DNA of 55,910 nucleotides from a virus. The notes under the pieces were generated by a model. The model saw nothing but the letters and a program-made list of their open reading frames with translations, did no database searches and was not told the origin of the DNA. The stretch lies in the IMG/VR virus record IMGVR_UViG_3300008267_009201, positions 1 to 55,910 of that record. One strand, written 5' to 3'. The position numbers and the translations under genes were made by a program. Shown one piece after another: positions 1-6,318 of the stretch; position 1 is the first letter of the stretch; each line of letters begins with the position of its first letter.

Positions 1-1
1 T

Positions 2-289
2 ATTGAAAGAGTAGGTACTTTAGCTGGTCGTTACCAAGTTTATCGTGACCCATACTTCCCAGCAAACCAAGTGTTGATTGGACATAAAGGTACATCTTTA
101 TTGGATACTGGATACATCTACGCTCCATACGTACCACTTCAGTTGACTCCAACTATGTACAACCCATTCAACTTTACACCTATCAAAGGTATCATGACAC
201 GTTACGCTAAGAAGATGGTTAACAACCGTTTCTACGGACGTATCACAGTTGACGGAGTACGTACATTCGACTTACAAGAACTTAGATAA
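2..289 (+). CDS. gp23: Major capsid protein, C-terminal end (gp23-like), partial at left edge
   Basis: The reading frame is open from base 2 to the TAA at 287-289, so the gene begins before the window. The visible 95 residues contain GRYQVYRDPYF, then VLIGHKGTSLLDTGYIYAPYV and later GIMTRYAKK. This matches the order of blocks at the C-terminus of T4 gp23: a GxYKVY-like strand, a GxKG turn, a YxPYVPL strand and a xxTRYA helix. gp23 forms the hexamers of the head shell. The gene ends 20 bases before a strong terminator. Codon use is more GC-rich at third positions (many GTT, CGT and TAC codons) than in the accessory genes that follow, as expected for a highly expressed protein. Confidence in family is high. 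Whether a prohead-protease site exists cannot be seen because the N-terminus is missing. Confidence 0.88.
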   Translation: MERVGTLAGRYQVYRDPYFPANQVLIGHKGTSLLDTGYIYAPYVPLQLTPTMYNPFNFTPIKGIMTRYAKKMVNNRFYGRITVDGVRTFDLQELR

Positions 290-308
290 TCTTATCTAAT
301 GTGAATAT

Positions 309-338
309 AAAAAGGTCAGAGAAATCTGACCTTTTTTA
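309..338 (+). terminator. Rho-independent terminator after the capsid gene
   Basis: The sequence AAAAAGGTCAGA, loop GAAA, then TCTGACCTTTTTT forms a 12-bp perfect stem with a GNRA-type tetraloop and a run of T on the plus strand. It lies 20 bases after the gp23 stop. Confidence 0.9.
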
Positions 339-363
339 TTATACTAAACTCTAACATGAGCAT

Positions 364-386
364 AAAAAAAGGGACAAAAGTCCCTT
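364..386 (-). terminator. Terminator of the minus-strand lysozyme unit
   Basis: AAGGGAC (369-375), loop AAAA, GTCCCTT (380-386) forms a 7-bp stem. On the minus strand it is followed by seven T (plus-strand A run at 364-370). It lies just beyond the stop of the minus-strand gene ending at 407 and may work in both directions. Confidence 0.75.
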
Positions 387-406
387 AAATTTTTTATTTA
401 ATTTTT

Positions 407-1174
407 TTAAGATAAACTATTCATAATACCCTCAATTTTAGATGCACTTCTTGACACCGCACTGTTTCTTCTTGACTGTATCGCAACTTTTTTAAGTTCA
501 GGAATTGATGTATTACCTTGTTCAACTTCTTTATTTATTGCGTTCGCAAATTTTTGAAAAAATCCAGAACCATTCCAAGACGCATATATAAAATGAAATA
601 ATAATCCATTACTTTTTTTGACAATTTTTTGAGATTCAGGAGATAAGTATTTTTCAAATAACTTATTAAAATGCGGCTCCATTATTTTTACAACCAAATC
701 TTTTAGTCTTTGTTCTAAATTTCCTCCTCTAAAATAATGTTTCCAAATTTTTCTATTTTTATTTTTATCAATAGTATCCCAAAACTCAACCCCTGCGGTA
801 CTTGTGTTTAAGGTACCACCATGTTTTCTATCAATTCCAAACATAGTCTCACCTGAGTCTCCCATACCTGATGACTTGTGCCATTGTGGATTATAATATC
901 CTCCTTCTAATTTATCGATAACTAACTCAGTCATTTTTTTAAAATCACCTGAGACGGTACCAAACGAATTATCTAAATTAGGTTCATCTGGGGTGATTGA
1001 AGTGTCTTTACTATCCTTATCGTCTTTTTTTGTAAATTTACCACTTACTCTTTGTTTAACTCTATCTAATATTGCCTTTATAAAACTATCTTGAGTTGGT
1101 TCAATATCTTCTTGCTCGTTAATTTTAGAATTAACAATTTTTTTTAATTGTTCTTCAGTTATTTTTATTTTCAT
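407..1174 (-). CDS. GH108-like lysozyme (N-acetylmuramidase) with N-terminal capsid-targeting-like peptide
   Basis: 255 aa. Residues about 80-120 read LVIDKLEGGYYNP followed by GETMFGIDRKHGG. This is the signature of glycoside hydrolase family 108 muramidases, in which the glutamate of the EGGY motif (here E90) is catalytic. The C-terminal half contains YASWNGSGFFQKFANAIN, which resembles the small peptidoglycan-binding domain usual in this family. It should cleave peptidoglycan glycan chains. Unusually it has an N-terminal extension: residues 1-20 (MKIKITEEQLKKIV...INE) are a short amphipathic segment ending in I-N-E, followed by a polar linker to about residue 70. The gene is one of the few here with a Shine-Dalgarno-like GGAG, about 8 bases before ATG. 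It is the last gene of the minus-strand run 2785 to 407. No holin is visible next to it. Confidence 0.78.
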   Translation of the reverse strand: MKIKITEEQLKKIVNSKINEQEDIEPTQDSFIKAILDRVKQRVSGKFTKKDDKDSKDTSITPDEPNLDNSFGTVSGDFKKMTELVIDKLEGGYYNPQWHKSSGMGDSGETMFGIDRKHGGTLNTSTAGVEFWDTIDKNKNRKIWKHYFRGGNLEQRLKDLVVKIMEPHFNKLFEKYLSPESQKIVKKSNGLLFHFIYASWNGSGFFQKFANAINKEVEQGNTSIPELKKVAIQSRRNSAVSRSASKIEGIMNSLS

Positions 1175-1204
1175 ATCTTATCTCCAAATTTTTCATAAAA
1201 GTAT

Positions 1205-2569
1205 TTAAGAATTGCAAAATTCATATGTGCCAATTAGACCAACTAATTTTAAATTCCCATCTTGAGCATAATTCCAAGTTTCTCTCCCACCTTGTGAAAA
1301 TCCTGCGATTGATGATACTACTCCTCCAAATTTTTCTTTTACGTATTTCTTTACGTTATTTAAATTATTATAATGGTGAGTAATTACAATTATCTTATTA
1401 TTACTGTAAGGTTTTAAATAAGGTATGTATTTCTCCATTGCCGAACGATTTGCAGTACCTTTAGAATATCCTGAAGTGTGAGCTCCACCAAATAAAACGT
1501 GTACTTGATTTCCTTTATATGAATCTGACTTAATAATTACATATTCGTTATCACCAGTTATTTCTGAATTAGTTTGAGATGGTTTGGATTGAACCTTTTT
1601 AGGGTCAAGTAATCTTTCTAATGTTTTATTGTCAACTGATGACGATACGGTTAGTGATTGGTCTTCTTGGAAAGTCTCTAAAGCCTTTTTAGTTTTAGGA
1701 CCAAATAAACCATCAACACCACACTTACCTAAGTCGTAGTTCAATCTGTTAAGAATGTTTTGAATTTCGGTCACTGGTGAACCCATATGACCAATTCTCA
1801 TTACCACATCACCTTTTTTAATTTGTTCTAAAGTCGGAGACTGTGAGTAAGACTTTGTAGGTTGACATCCTGACTTTTTAAATTGTTTAACTGTTTCTTT
1901 TTCAAGTTTAGGGTCAACCTTATCACTCTTATAATAATCATCAATTTTTGAATCAGGAATTTTGTCTTTTACTTGGGTACCTGAAGATTCTCCTCCAACA
2001 TAATATAAATGCCAAGGTTCAGCTTTACGTAAAACCCCATCAGATGGGTATGATACTTTAAATCCAAATTTACCACAGTTGTCAGCAACCCATTTCTTAA
2101 CATCAGAATTTTGGTTCCACCAACTAGGTTCAACACTTATAATATCAAAAGTTTTACCTGTGTGGTGTTGTGAGAATCCAGGTAACGCAGAATATCTTTG
2201 TCTTTTACTAACACCACCATCTCTCACAATTTTACCACCAAAAGTATCAACCTGTTTATCATAACTTCTATATGACGAAACAACACCTTTATTTACATTT
2301 GGGAAAGTCTGTTTGAGTTTACTAATTAATTTATTAATTTGTTTTCTCGCCGTCGAATCTTCACCACCGTTATCTTCGTAATATTGACCTTCTTGTTTTA
2401 ATTCATCATTAACGTTAGAATCAGTAATTGTAACATTGTATTTTGATTCAACACGGGATAAAGCAGATTTTATATCAGAAGGTAAATCTTTGTTAACTTT
2501 TTCAATTAACAAACCATATTTTTTTAAAATATCATTTTTTTCAGATTCAGAAATAATCAACTTTCCCAT
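1205..2569 (-). CDS. VanY-type D,D-carboxypeptidase (M15) + peptidoglycan-binding domain + short hydrolase-like tail
   Basis: 454 aa with three parts. (1) Residues about 75-190 are a peptidase M15B domain with SQHHTGKTFD at 133-142, matching SxHxxGxxxD with zinc ligands H135 and D142, and EPWH at 184-187 giving the catalytic Glu and third ligand. (2) Residues about 255-325 fit a PG_binding_1 module (GSPVTEIQNILNRL, VDGLFGPKTKKALETFQ). (3) Residues about 345-454 contain a G-x-S-x-G elbow (GFSQGG), as in alpha/beta hydrolases, but the protein ends soon after, with no room for the usual Asp and His. Residues 1-23 resemble the capsid-targeting-like peptide of neighbours and end L-I-E. Predicted role: trimming peptidoglycan peptides. 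An ATATTTAT motif ends 5 bases before ATG. Confidence 0.8.
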   Translation of the reverse strand: MGKLIISESEKNDILKKYGLLIEKVNKDLPSDIKSALSRVESKYNVTITDSNVNDELKQEGQYYEDNGGEDSTARKQINKLISKLKQTFPNVNKGVVSSYRSYDKQVDTFGGKIVRDGGVSKRQRYSALPGFSQHHTGKTFDIISVEPSWWNQNSDVKKWVADNCGKFGFKVSYPSDGVLRKAEPWHLYYVGGESSGTQVKDKIPDSKIDDYYKSDKVDPKLEKETVKQFKKSGCQPTKSYSQSPTLEQIKKGDVVMRIGHMGSPVTEIQNILNRLNYDLGKCGVDGLFGPKTKKALETFQEDQSLTVSSSVDNKTLERLLDPKKVQSKPSQTNSEITGDNEYVIIKSDSYKGNQVHVLFGGAHTSGYSKGTANRSAMEKYIPYLKPYSNNKIIVITHHYNNLNNVKKYVKEKFGGVVSSIAGFSQGGRETWNYAQDGNLKLVGLIGTYEFCNS

Positions 2570-2572
2570 TAT

Positions 2573-2785
2573 TTATAAATATCTAATCAGTACAGAAATG
2601 AATTCTGCCTCCGATAAACTATAAATACCTTGTTTATAGGAATAATTTAATATACGTCTAATCAAATCTTTTTTTTGAGTGTCTGATAAATTTGATATTA
2701 ATGGAGATAAATCTTCGTTTGGATTATAATTAATTGTTTCAAAGATAGTTTGATTAAGTATTTTTTCTTCATGAGTATTATCCAT
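2573..2785 (-). CDS. Small hypothetical protein, 70 aa
   Basis: 70 aa, acidic N-terminal half and a helical C-terminal half (DLIRRILNYSYKQGIYSLSEAEFISVLIRYL region). It has no signal peptide or membrane segment and I do not recognise a family. It is first in the minus-strand unit with the VanY and lysozyme genes: its stop lies 3 bases before the VanY-like ATG. It is transcribed divergently from the gene at 2823, with a palindromic AT-rich promoter region between them. Tight packing and a good upstream signal support it as a real gene. Confidence 0.65.
   Translation of the reverse strand: MDNTHEEKILNQTIFETINYNPNEDLSPLISNLSDTQKKDLIRRILNYSYKQGIYSLSEAEFISVLIRYL
2575..2582 (-). promoter_or_regulatory. 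RTATTTAT box before the VanY-like gene
   Basis: The minus strand reads ATATTTAT then AAATA then ATG (gap 5). It is part of the palindrome TATTTATAAATA, so an exact TATAAATA is also present on both strands here. Confidence 0.4.
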
Positions 2786-2790
2786 AGACG

Positions 2791-2810
2791 ATATATTTAT
2801 ATAAATAATA
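2791..2810. promoter_or_regulatory. Divergent palindromic promoter region between 2785(-) and 2823(+)
   Basis: The 37-base divergent gap holds ATATTTATATAAATAATA. It contains ATATTTAT on plus (2793-2800), TATAAATA on plus (2800-2807), TATTTATA at 2794-2801 (TATAAATA on minus) and TTATTTAT on minus. This fits a back-to-back pair of late-type promoters driving both neighbouring genes. Confidence 0.5.
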
Positions 2811-2822
2811 ACATTATTAAAA

Positions 2823-4133
2823 ATGAAAGAAACCCACCTAATAAAAAAAATTAGAGAAATAATTAAAGAGACTAGTTCGGCTTCAGCTTCAGGGTTTTAT
2901 AATATACCATTAAGTCCTGGATTAAGAATATGGAAGAAAAAACAACTTGGTGCGTTTACTGAAAAACTTAATGGGTACGATAATGCGGAATTATATGTTG
3001 ATGCATTAGACGGTAATATTGACACCAAAAATGCAGCAGAAAAAGAAAAAGTATCTGAAAAGATATCTAAGTATTATGAAGAACACCCAACTCAAAATGA
3101 CGATGATGGGGACATATTAAATGATTTTTCAGGAGATATAAAAGAGGCGACTTCCGGATATGGTGGAGAATATAATCCCCCATTAACTTTTGGAAATATG
3201 GAATGGGACGAACATTTAGTTGCACCATTTATAAATCACTCTTCACATGACCATAATGAAAAAGTCATTAAAAAAGAACTACAAGGTAAAATAAAATTTA
3301 AACATAGTGGTCACGTTGAAAAGGACCATCCAAAAAAAGGTAAAATAAAAAAATTAATAACACCCAAAGAAAATAAAGACGTTGTTAGTGAAGATTTAGC
3401 GGTTTGGTTTGGTAAGAAAAAGAAACCAAAAGGTAGTAAACAACCCAAAGGTCCTTGGGTAAATATTTGTAAAAAAGTTGATGGTAAACACCCACCTTGT
3501 GGTAGACCAAAGGCAACAGACCGAGCGTATCCTAAATGTCGAGCTGCGGGAGTTGCAGGTAAAATGTCAGACTCTGCAAAAAGAAATGCGTGTCAACAAA
3601 AAAGAAGAGCTGAAAAAACACACCCTAAATCAGGTACAGGAAACAAACCAAAAATGGTTTCCCATAAAACAAATGAAAATATGTCAAAAAAAATTAAAAT
3701 AACCGAGTCACAATTAAAAAATTTAGTACATTACCTTAACGAAGAAACCACGTTACCAATAACTCTTTCATGTATGGAGCCCGATAACCCAAATTCACCA
3801 GGTATCCAATTTAAAAATTTAAAATTTGTAAATAAATCTACAAATCAGGTTGGAAATAAACAAGAAACAACTTTTGTGTTTGATAAAACGAGTATGGAGG
3901 CGTATCAACAAGAATCGGGACAACAAAAATTTACAACAATTAAAATTGAAAATCCTGAATTATCAAAAGTTCTTGAACAAAGAGGTTTTAAAAACGCATC
4001 AAGTTTTAATTTCTTAAAGACTTATCATTTAAATAGAAAATATTATTGTGGAGTTTCCTTTAATAAAGATAACGATTCATCAGATACTTTTGCAAAAACA
4101 AATAATCTTGTTTCAGTCAAACCAACAAAATAA
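2823..4133 (+). CDS. Fusion protein with two capsid-targeting-like peptides and a Cys/Lys-rich domain
   Basis: 436 aa, function unknown. Residues 1-16 (MKETHLIKKIREIIKE) are a basic amphipathic segment ending I-K-E. The middle is polar and charged. Residues about 200-270 form a basic Cys-containing domain (GPWVNICKKVDGKHPPCG, then YPKCRAAG, then NACQQKRRAEK) of a type I have seen in T4-like and cyanophage proteins, possibly metal-binding through four Cys. At residue 287 (plus 3681) an internal Met begins MSKKIKITESQLKNLVHYLNE, a second copy of the peptide seen at the start of neighbouring proteins, followed by about 130 residues of unknown fold. The gene therefore looks like a fusion of two once-separate genes, or has an internal translation start. 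It converges with the lipoprotein gene and both stops lie in a hairpin. Confidence 0.7.
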   Translation: MKETHLIKKIREIIKETSSASASGFYNIPLSPGLRIWKKKQLGAFTEKLNGYDNAELYVDALDGNIDTKNAAEKEKVSEKISKYYEEHPTQNDDDGDILNDFSGDIKEATSGYGGEYNPPLTFGNMEWDEHLVAPFINHSSHDHNEKVIKKELQGKIKFKHSGHVEKDHPKKGKIKKLITPKENKDVVSEDLAVWFGKKKKPKGSKQPKGPWVNICKKVDGKHPPCGRPKATDRAYPKCRAAGVAGKMSDSAKRNACQQKRRAEKTHPKSGTGNKPKMVSHKTNENMSKKIKITESQLKNLVHYLNEETTLPITLSCMEPDNPNSPGIQFKNLKFVNKSTNQVGNKQETTFVFDKTSMEAYQQESGQQKFTTIKIENPELSKVLEQRGFKNASSFNFLKTYHLNRKYYCGVSFNKDNDSSDTFAKTNNLVSVKPTK

Positions 4134-4146
4134 TACTATTTTGTTG
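4123..4146. terminator. Hairpin at the convergent gene ends
   Basis: CAACAAAATA (4123-4132), loop ATAC, TATTTTGTTG (4137-4146) is a perfect 10-bp inverted repeat. It spans the stop codons of the convergent genes ending at 4133(+) and 4136(-). GC is low and no long T run follows, so it may be a weak bidirectional terminator. Confidence 0.45.
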
Positions 4147-4396
4147 TTAAAGAATCTAATTTTTGTAAATCTTCGTCACTCACAAAGTATAGTCCAACAA
4201 ACTTGTCAAATTCACTTTTAGGTAATGTTTTAAGGTGTCTTGCCAATGTTTGTTGAGAATACCAATCATCGGAGTGTGCCTCTTGTTTTTGAATTACACA
4301 AGTTTTTGTGTTTTTACAACATTTTTTATTTGTAACACAAGAAGATAAAAATATTACTGATAATAGAACAAATAAAAATTTGATAGATGATTTCAT
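4136..4396 (-). CDS. Small lipoprotein, 86 aa
   Basis: Start chosen at the second Met (4396) because an ATATTTAT box ends 4 bases upstream; the Met at 4402 would give two more residues and lies inside the box. The N-terminus is MKSSIKFLFVLLSVIFLSSC: a basic start, a hydrophobic stretch and the lipobox L-S-S-C, so signal peptidase II should cleave before Cys20 and lipidate it. The mature protein is polar and begins with a Cys/Lys-rich segment (KKCCKNTKTC), then contains DDWYSQQTLARHLK. The likely location is the periplasm or outer membrane of the infected cell. Possible roles are an outer spanin or a superinfection-exclusion lipoprotein. No matching inner-membrane spanin is seen beside it, so I do not choose between them. 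Confidence 0.72.
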   Translation of the reverse strand: MKSSIKFLFVLLSVIFLSSCVTNKKCCKNTKTCVIQKQEAHSDDWYSQQTLARHLKTLPKSEFDKFVGLYFVSDEDLQKLDSLTTK

Positions 4397-4400
4397 ATTC

Positions 4401-4408
4401 ATAAATAT
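4401..4408 (-). promoter_or_regulatory. RTATTTAT box before the lipoprotein gene
   Basis: The minus strand reads ATATTTAT-GAAT-ATG, gap 4, relative to the start at 4396. It decides the start choice. Confidence 0.4.
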
Positions 4409-4453
4409 TTAAGTTTATATTGTAAAGTTACATTAAAATTCCCGTTGTACAAA

Positions 4454-4461
4454 ATATTTAT
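4454..4461 (+). promoter_or_regulatory. RTATTTAT box before the HExxH gene
   Basis: ATATTTAT lies 9 bases before the ATG at 4471, with an A-rich spacer (TAAAATAAA). Confidence 0.35.
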
Positions 4462-4470
4462 TAAAATAAA

Positions 4471-4863
4471 ATGAAAGTTTGTTTAAAATACCCCAAAAAG
4501 ACTTTAACTAATAAAGAATTAAAAGTTCTTGGTGAATTTATTACTTTATTACAAAAAATAATGCCACTTTCAGGTGAAATAAATATATCATTATTAAATG
4601 AAAGAATTGGTAAAATGACAACAGGTTCTTATAAAAACAGTGAACACAGAATTAAAGTTTTAATTAAAAATAGATTACTCGCGGATATGTTAAGAACTTT
4701 ATCACACGAATGGGGACATGCGTTTGATAGAGAACACATAAATTTTAAAGATAGAAGAGATGTTGGTGGCGAATCTGAAAATTTTGCAAATGCGATATCA
4801 GGAGCGGTTACTAAACACTTCATCAAAAAAAATCCAAAGATTGAAAAAGTGGTTTTTGAGTAA
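4471..4863 (+). CDS. Small HExxH putative zinc metallopeptidase
   Basis: 130 aa. The motif SHEWGHAFDRE at residues 78-88 gives H79-E80-x-x-H83, the zinc site of metallopeptidases, and GGESENFAN at 99-107 offers a Glu (E101 or E103) as third ligand, as in gluzincins. It has no signal peptide, so it should act in the cytoplasm or in the virion. The length is near the minimum for a peptidase catalytic core. The substrate is unknown. The gene is alone on the plus strand, and its TAA directly abuts the stop of the convergent gene at 4864. Family assignment beyond a zincin fold is not possible from sight. Confidence 0.65.
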   Translation: MKVCLKYPKKTLTNKELKVLGEFITLLQKIMPLSGEINISLLNERIGKMTTGSYKNSEHRIKVLIKNRLLADMLRTLSHEWGHAFDREHINFKDRRDVGGESENFANAISGAVTKHFIKKNPKIEKVVFE

Positions 4864-5262
4864 TTAATTACAAATTTTAGAATAGATAGTCTCTAAAGAA
4901 TGTTTAATTTGAATGTCCAAATCTTTCTCCATTTGTAAAGCTCTTTCCTCCATCTCCTTTTTAAAGAAATCCTTCAATTTTGACCAATCTATGTCAGGTA
5001 ATTTGATAAAGTAACTGTAAGTATGGTTAGTGATTGTTACTTCACCTTCTTCCATAGTGATAAAAATACCATATTGTTCGTTCTTAATGTATTTTTTTCT
5101 TGAGATTGGGGCAATTAACAATTCTGAATTTGGATTATGAATTAATCTTCTACAGATTGCGGTACATTGGTTAATACGTGTTCTTTGTAACTTTCTTAGT
5201 TCGGTTTCACCTACATTTCTAACGAAAATTTTGTAACGAGCAATTAATCTTTTAAGTGACAT
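4864..5262 (-). CDS. Hypothetical protein, 132 aa, with a host-type promoter
   Basis: 132 aa, basic N-terminal third (MSLKRLIARYKIFVRNVGE..., then TRINQCTAICRRLIH) and a charged C-terminal helix (LKDFFKKEMEERALQMEKDLDIQIKH in part). I do not recognise it. It lacks the RTATTTAT box found at most unit starts. It has instead a good Bacteroidota-type promoter 21-51 bases upstream, and its third positions are less AT-rich than those of its neighbours. This suggests expression by unmodified host RNA polymerase, perhaps early in infection, so a host-takeover role is possible but unproven. Confidence 0.65.
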   Translation of the reverse strand: MSLKRLIARYKIFVRNVGETELRKLQRTRINQCTAICRRLIHNPNSELLIAPISRKKYIKNEQYGIFITMEEGEVTITNHTYSYFIKLPDIDWSKLKDFFKKEMEERALQMEKDLDIQIKHSLETIYSKICN

Positions 5263-5282
5263 GGTTTATTTGTTTATGTCTA

Positions 5283-5313
5283 CAAAGATATAACAAAAAT
5301 TTTATTTTAACAA
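5283..5313 (-). promoter_or_regulatory. Bacteroidota-type promoter for the 132-aa gene
   Basis: The minus strand reads TTG (5313-5311), 20 bases, then TATCTTTG (5290-5283). This fits the Bacteroidota pattern of a -33 TTG and a -7 TAnnTTTG exactly. It would start transcription around 5277, giving a leader of about 15 bases. Confidence 0.6.
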
Positions 5314-5810
5314 TAAGGTGGTGAACATTTTTTCTTACCGTCTAATCCTGGCATTCTACCTTTACACACTTGTACTGCGTAACCGTTAGCGTAGGCACTT
5401 GGGTAAACTTTAAACTTTGACTTTGCCGCGGATTTACCACGAGAACATAATTTTGTTCCTGACTTTTTACGACCTTCATTCATTTGGTACATTGACAATG
5501 CTTGGTCAGGATTTTTTTCAGTCATCGCTAAATCATCAATAATATTGTCATCTTCCATAACCTCTTCAGATTTCCACATATCACCACTTTTAGTTTCATT
5601 CATTAAAAAATCAAATACTTGGTCCATATTGTTTTTTGCCTCGGCAATATGGTCCTGAGCCCAATCGTGACCGTTTGATAATATTTCCTCAACCATTTTA
5701 TGGTCTAAATCCAACAATAGTCCACATTGTCTTCTCATCTGTTCTAAATTACTGAAAAACATATATCTTTCAGATTCTTCTTTTAAAATTTTTTTAATTA
5801 ATTTTTCCAT
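5307..5810 (-). CDS. Virion-associated candidate with C-terminal VYPSAYAN (DUF5872-like) domain
   Basis: 167 aa. Residues 1-11 (MEKLIKKILKE) form a basic amphipathic peptide ending L-K-E, like its neighbours. Residues about 115-167 carry LCSRGKSAAKSKFKVYPSAYANGYAVQVCKG split by conserved turns, with Cys residues at each end and a final KKCSPPYC. The KF-x-VYPSAYAN block recurs in phage proteins that I believe belong to the DUF5872 group; function unknown. The middle is acidic and helical. The gene follows the 168-aa gene with a 1-base gap, so the two are probably co-translated. The Cys-rich C-terminus parallels the Cys-containing domain of the 436-aa protein at 2823. Confidence 0.68.
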   Translation of the reverse strand: MEKLIKKILKEESERYMFFSNLEQMRRQCGLLLDLDHKMVEEILSNGHDWAQDHIAEAKNNMDQVFDFLMNETKSGDMWKSEEVMEDDNIIDDLAMTEKNPDQALSMYQMNEGRKKSGTKLCSRGKSAAKSKFKVYPSAYANGYAVQVCKGRMPGLDGKKKCSPPYC

Positions 5811-5811
5811 A

Positions 5812-6318
5812 TTACCCTTTTAATTCTTCTTTTAATTGGTCACAAATTATAGATAAGAAAGATTCAATTTCTCTTTCTAATCCTTCATATTTTTCAAATA
5901 AGTTTTCACCTTCTTCGGATTCAAAATTACATACCGAATAATCCCCATCAGATGTACAGTATATTTCACCGTAAAATTCGTCACTACCTATTGTAAAGTA
6001 TCCTGAATGAATAATCTCATCCAATCTTTGTTCGGTTACTTCATATTTGAATGACATTTTTGGTATTCCTGGTGCTCCGTCAAAATTCCAAACTTCACCT
6101 GTCTGAACTAATTCTTTTGATGATGTTAATTCTTCATCATCTAAAAATTCATTAGTTAATGAATAATGGTCTAAATAGTTTTTTTCTTTGTCTGTTAACG
6201 ATTTCATACCTGAAGAATTAATCTTATCAAGTATTGCGTCAATTTCTTCCATACCCTCATTTAAAAAGTTATCAATTATGAATTTTAATTGAGATTCTTT
6301 TAATATTAACTTCTTCAT
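5812..6318 (-). CDS. DUF6576-like protein with N-terminal capsid-targeting-like peptide
   Basis: 168 aa. Residues 1-21 (MKKLILKESQLKFII...LNE) are a clear copy of the shared N-terminal peptide, ending L-N-E. Next, residues about 25-50 read IDAILDKINSSGMKSLTDKE followed by KNYLDHYS. This matches the short DUF6576 helix-turn-helix-like motif (LDKI-x-x-x-G-x-x-SLT-x-x-E) found mainly in Bacteroidota proteins. The rest is acidic with EIYCTSDGDYSVCNF, and no catalytic motif is seen. Its ATG overlaps the stop of the 497-aa structural gene by 4 bases, so it belongs to the late structural operon. Confidence 0.68.
   Translation of the reverse strand: MKKLILKESQLKFIIDNFLNEGMEEIDAILDKINSSGMKSLTDKEKNYLDHYSLTNEFLDDEELTSSKELVQTGEVWNFDGAPGIPKMSFKYEVTEQRLDEIIHSGYFTIGSDEFYGEIYCTSDGDYSVCNFESEEGENLFEKYEGLEREIESFLSIICDQLKEELKG

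Noticed and set aside
2570-2582. Exact T4 late promoter TATAAATA as the main signal
   Set aside because: It occurs at several gaps but mainly within palindromes (2570-2581, 47315-47326, 2794-2807); the element consistently oriented with the coding strand is RTATTTAT. TATAAATA may still function at 31842 and 51600.
4136-4396. Outer spanin
   Set aside because: The lipobox fits, but there is no adjacent or embedded inner-membrane spanin frame, so only lipoprotein is claimed.
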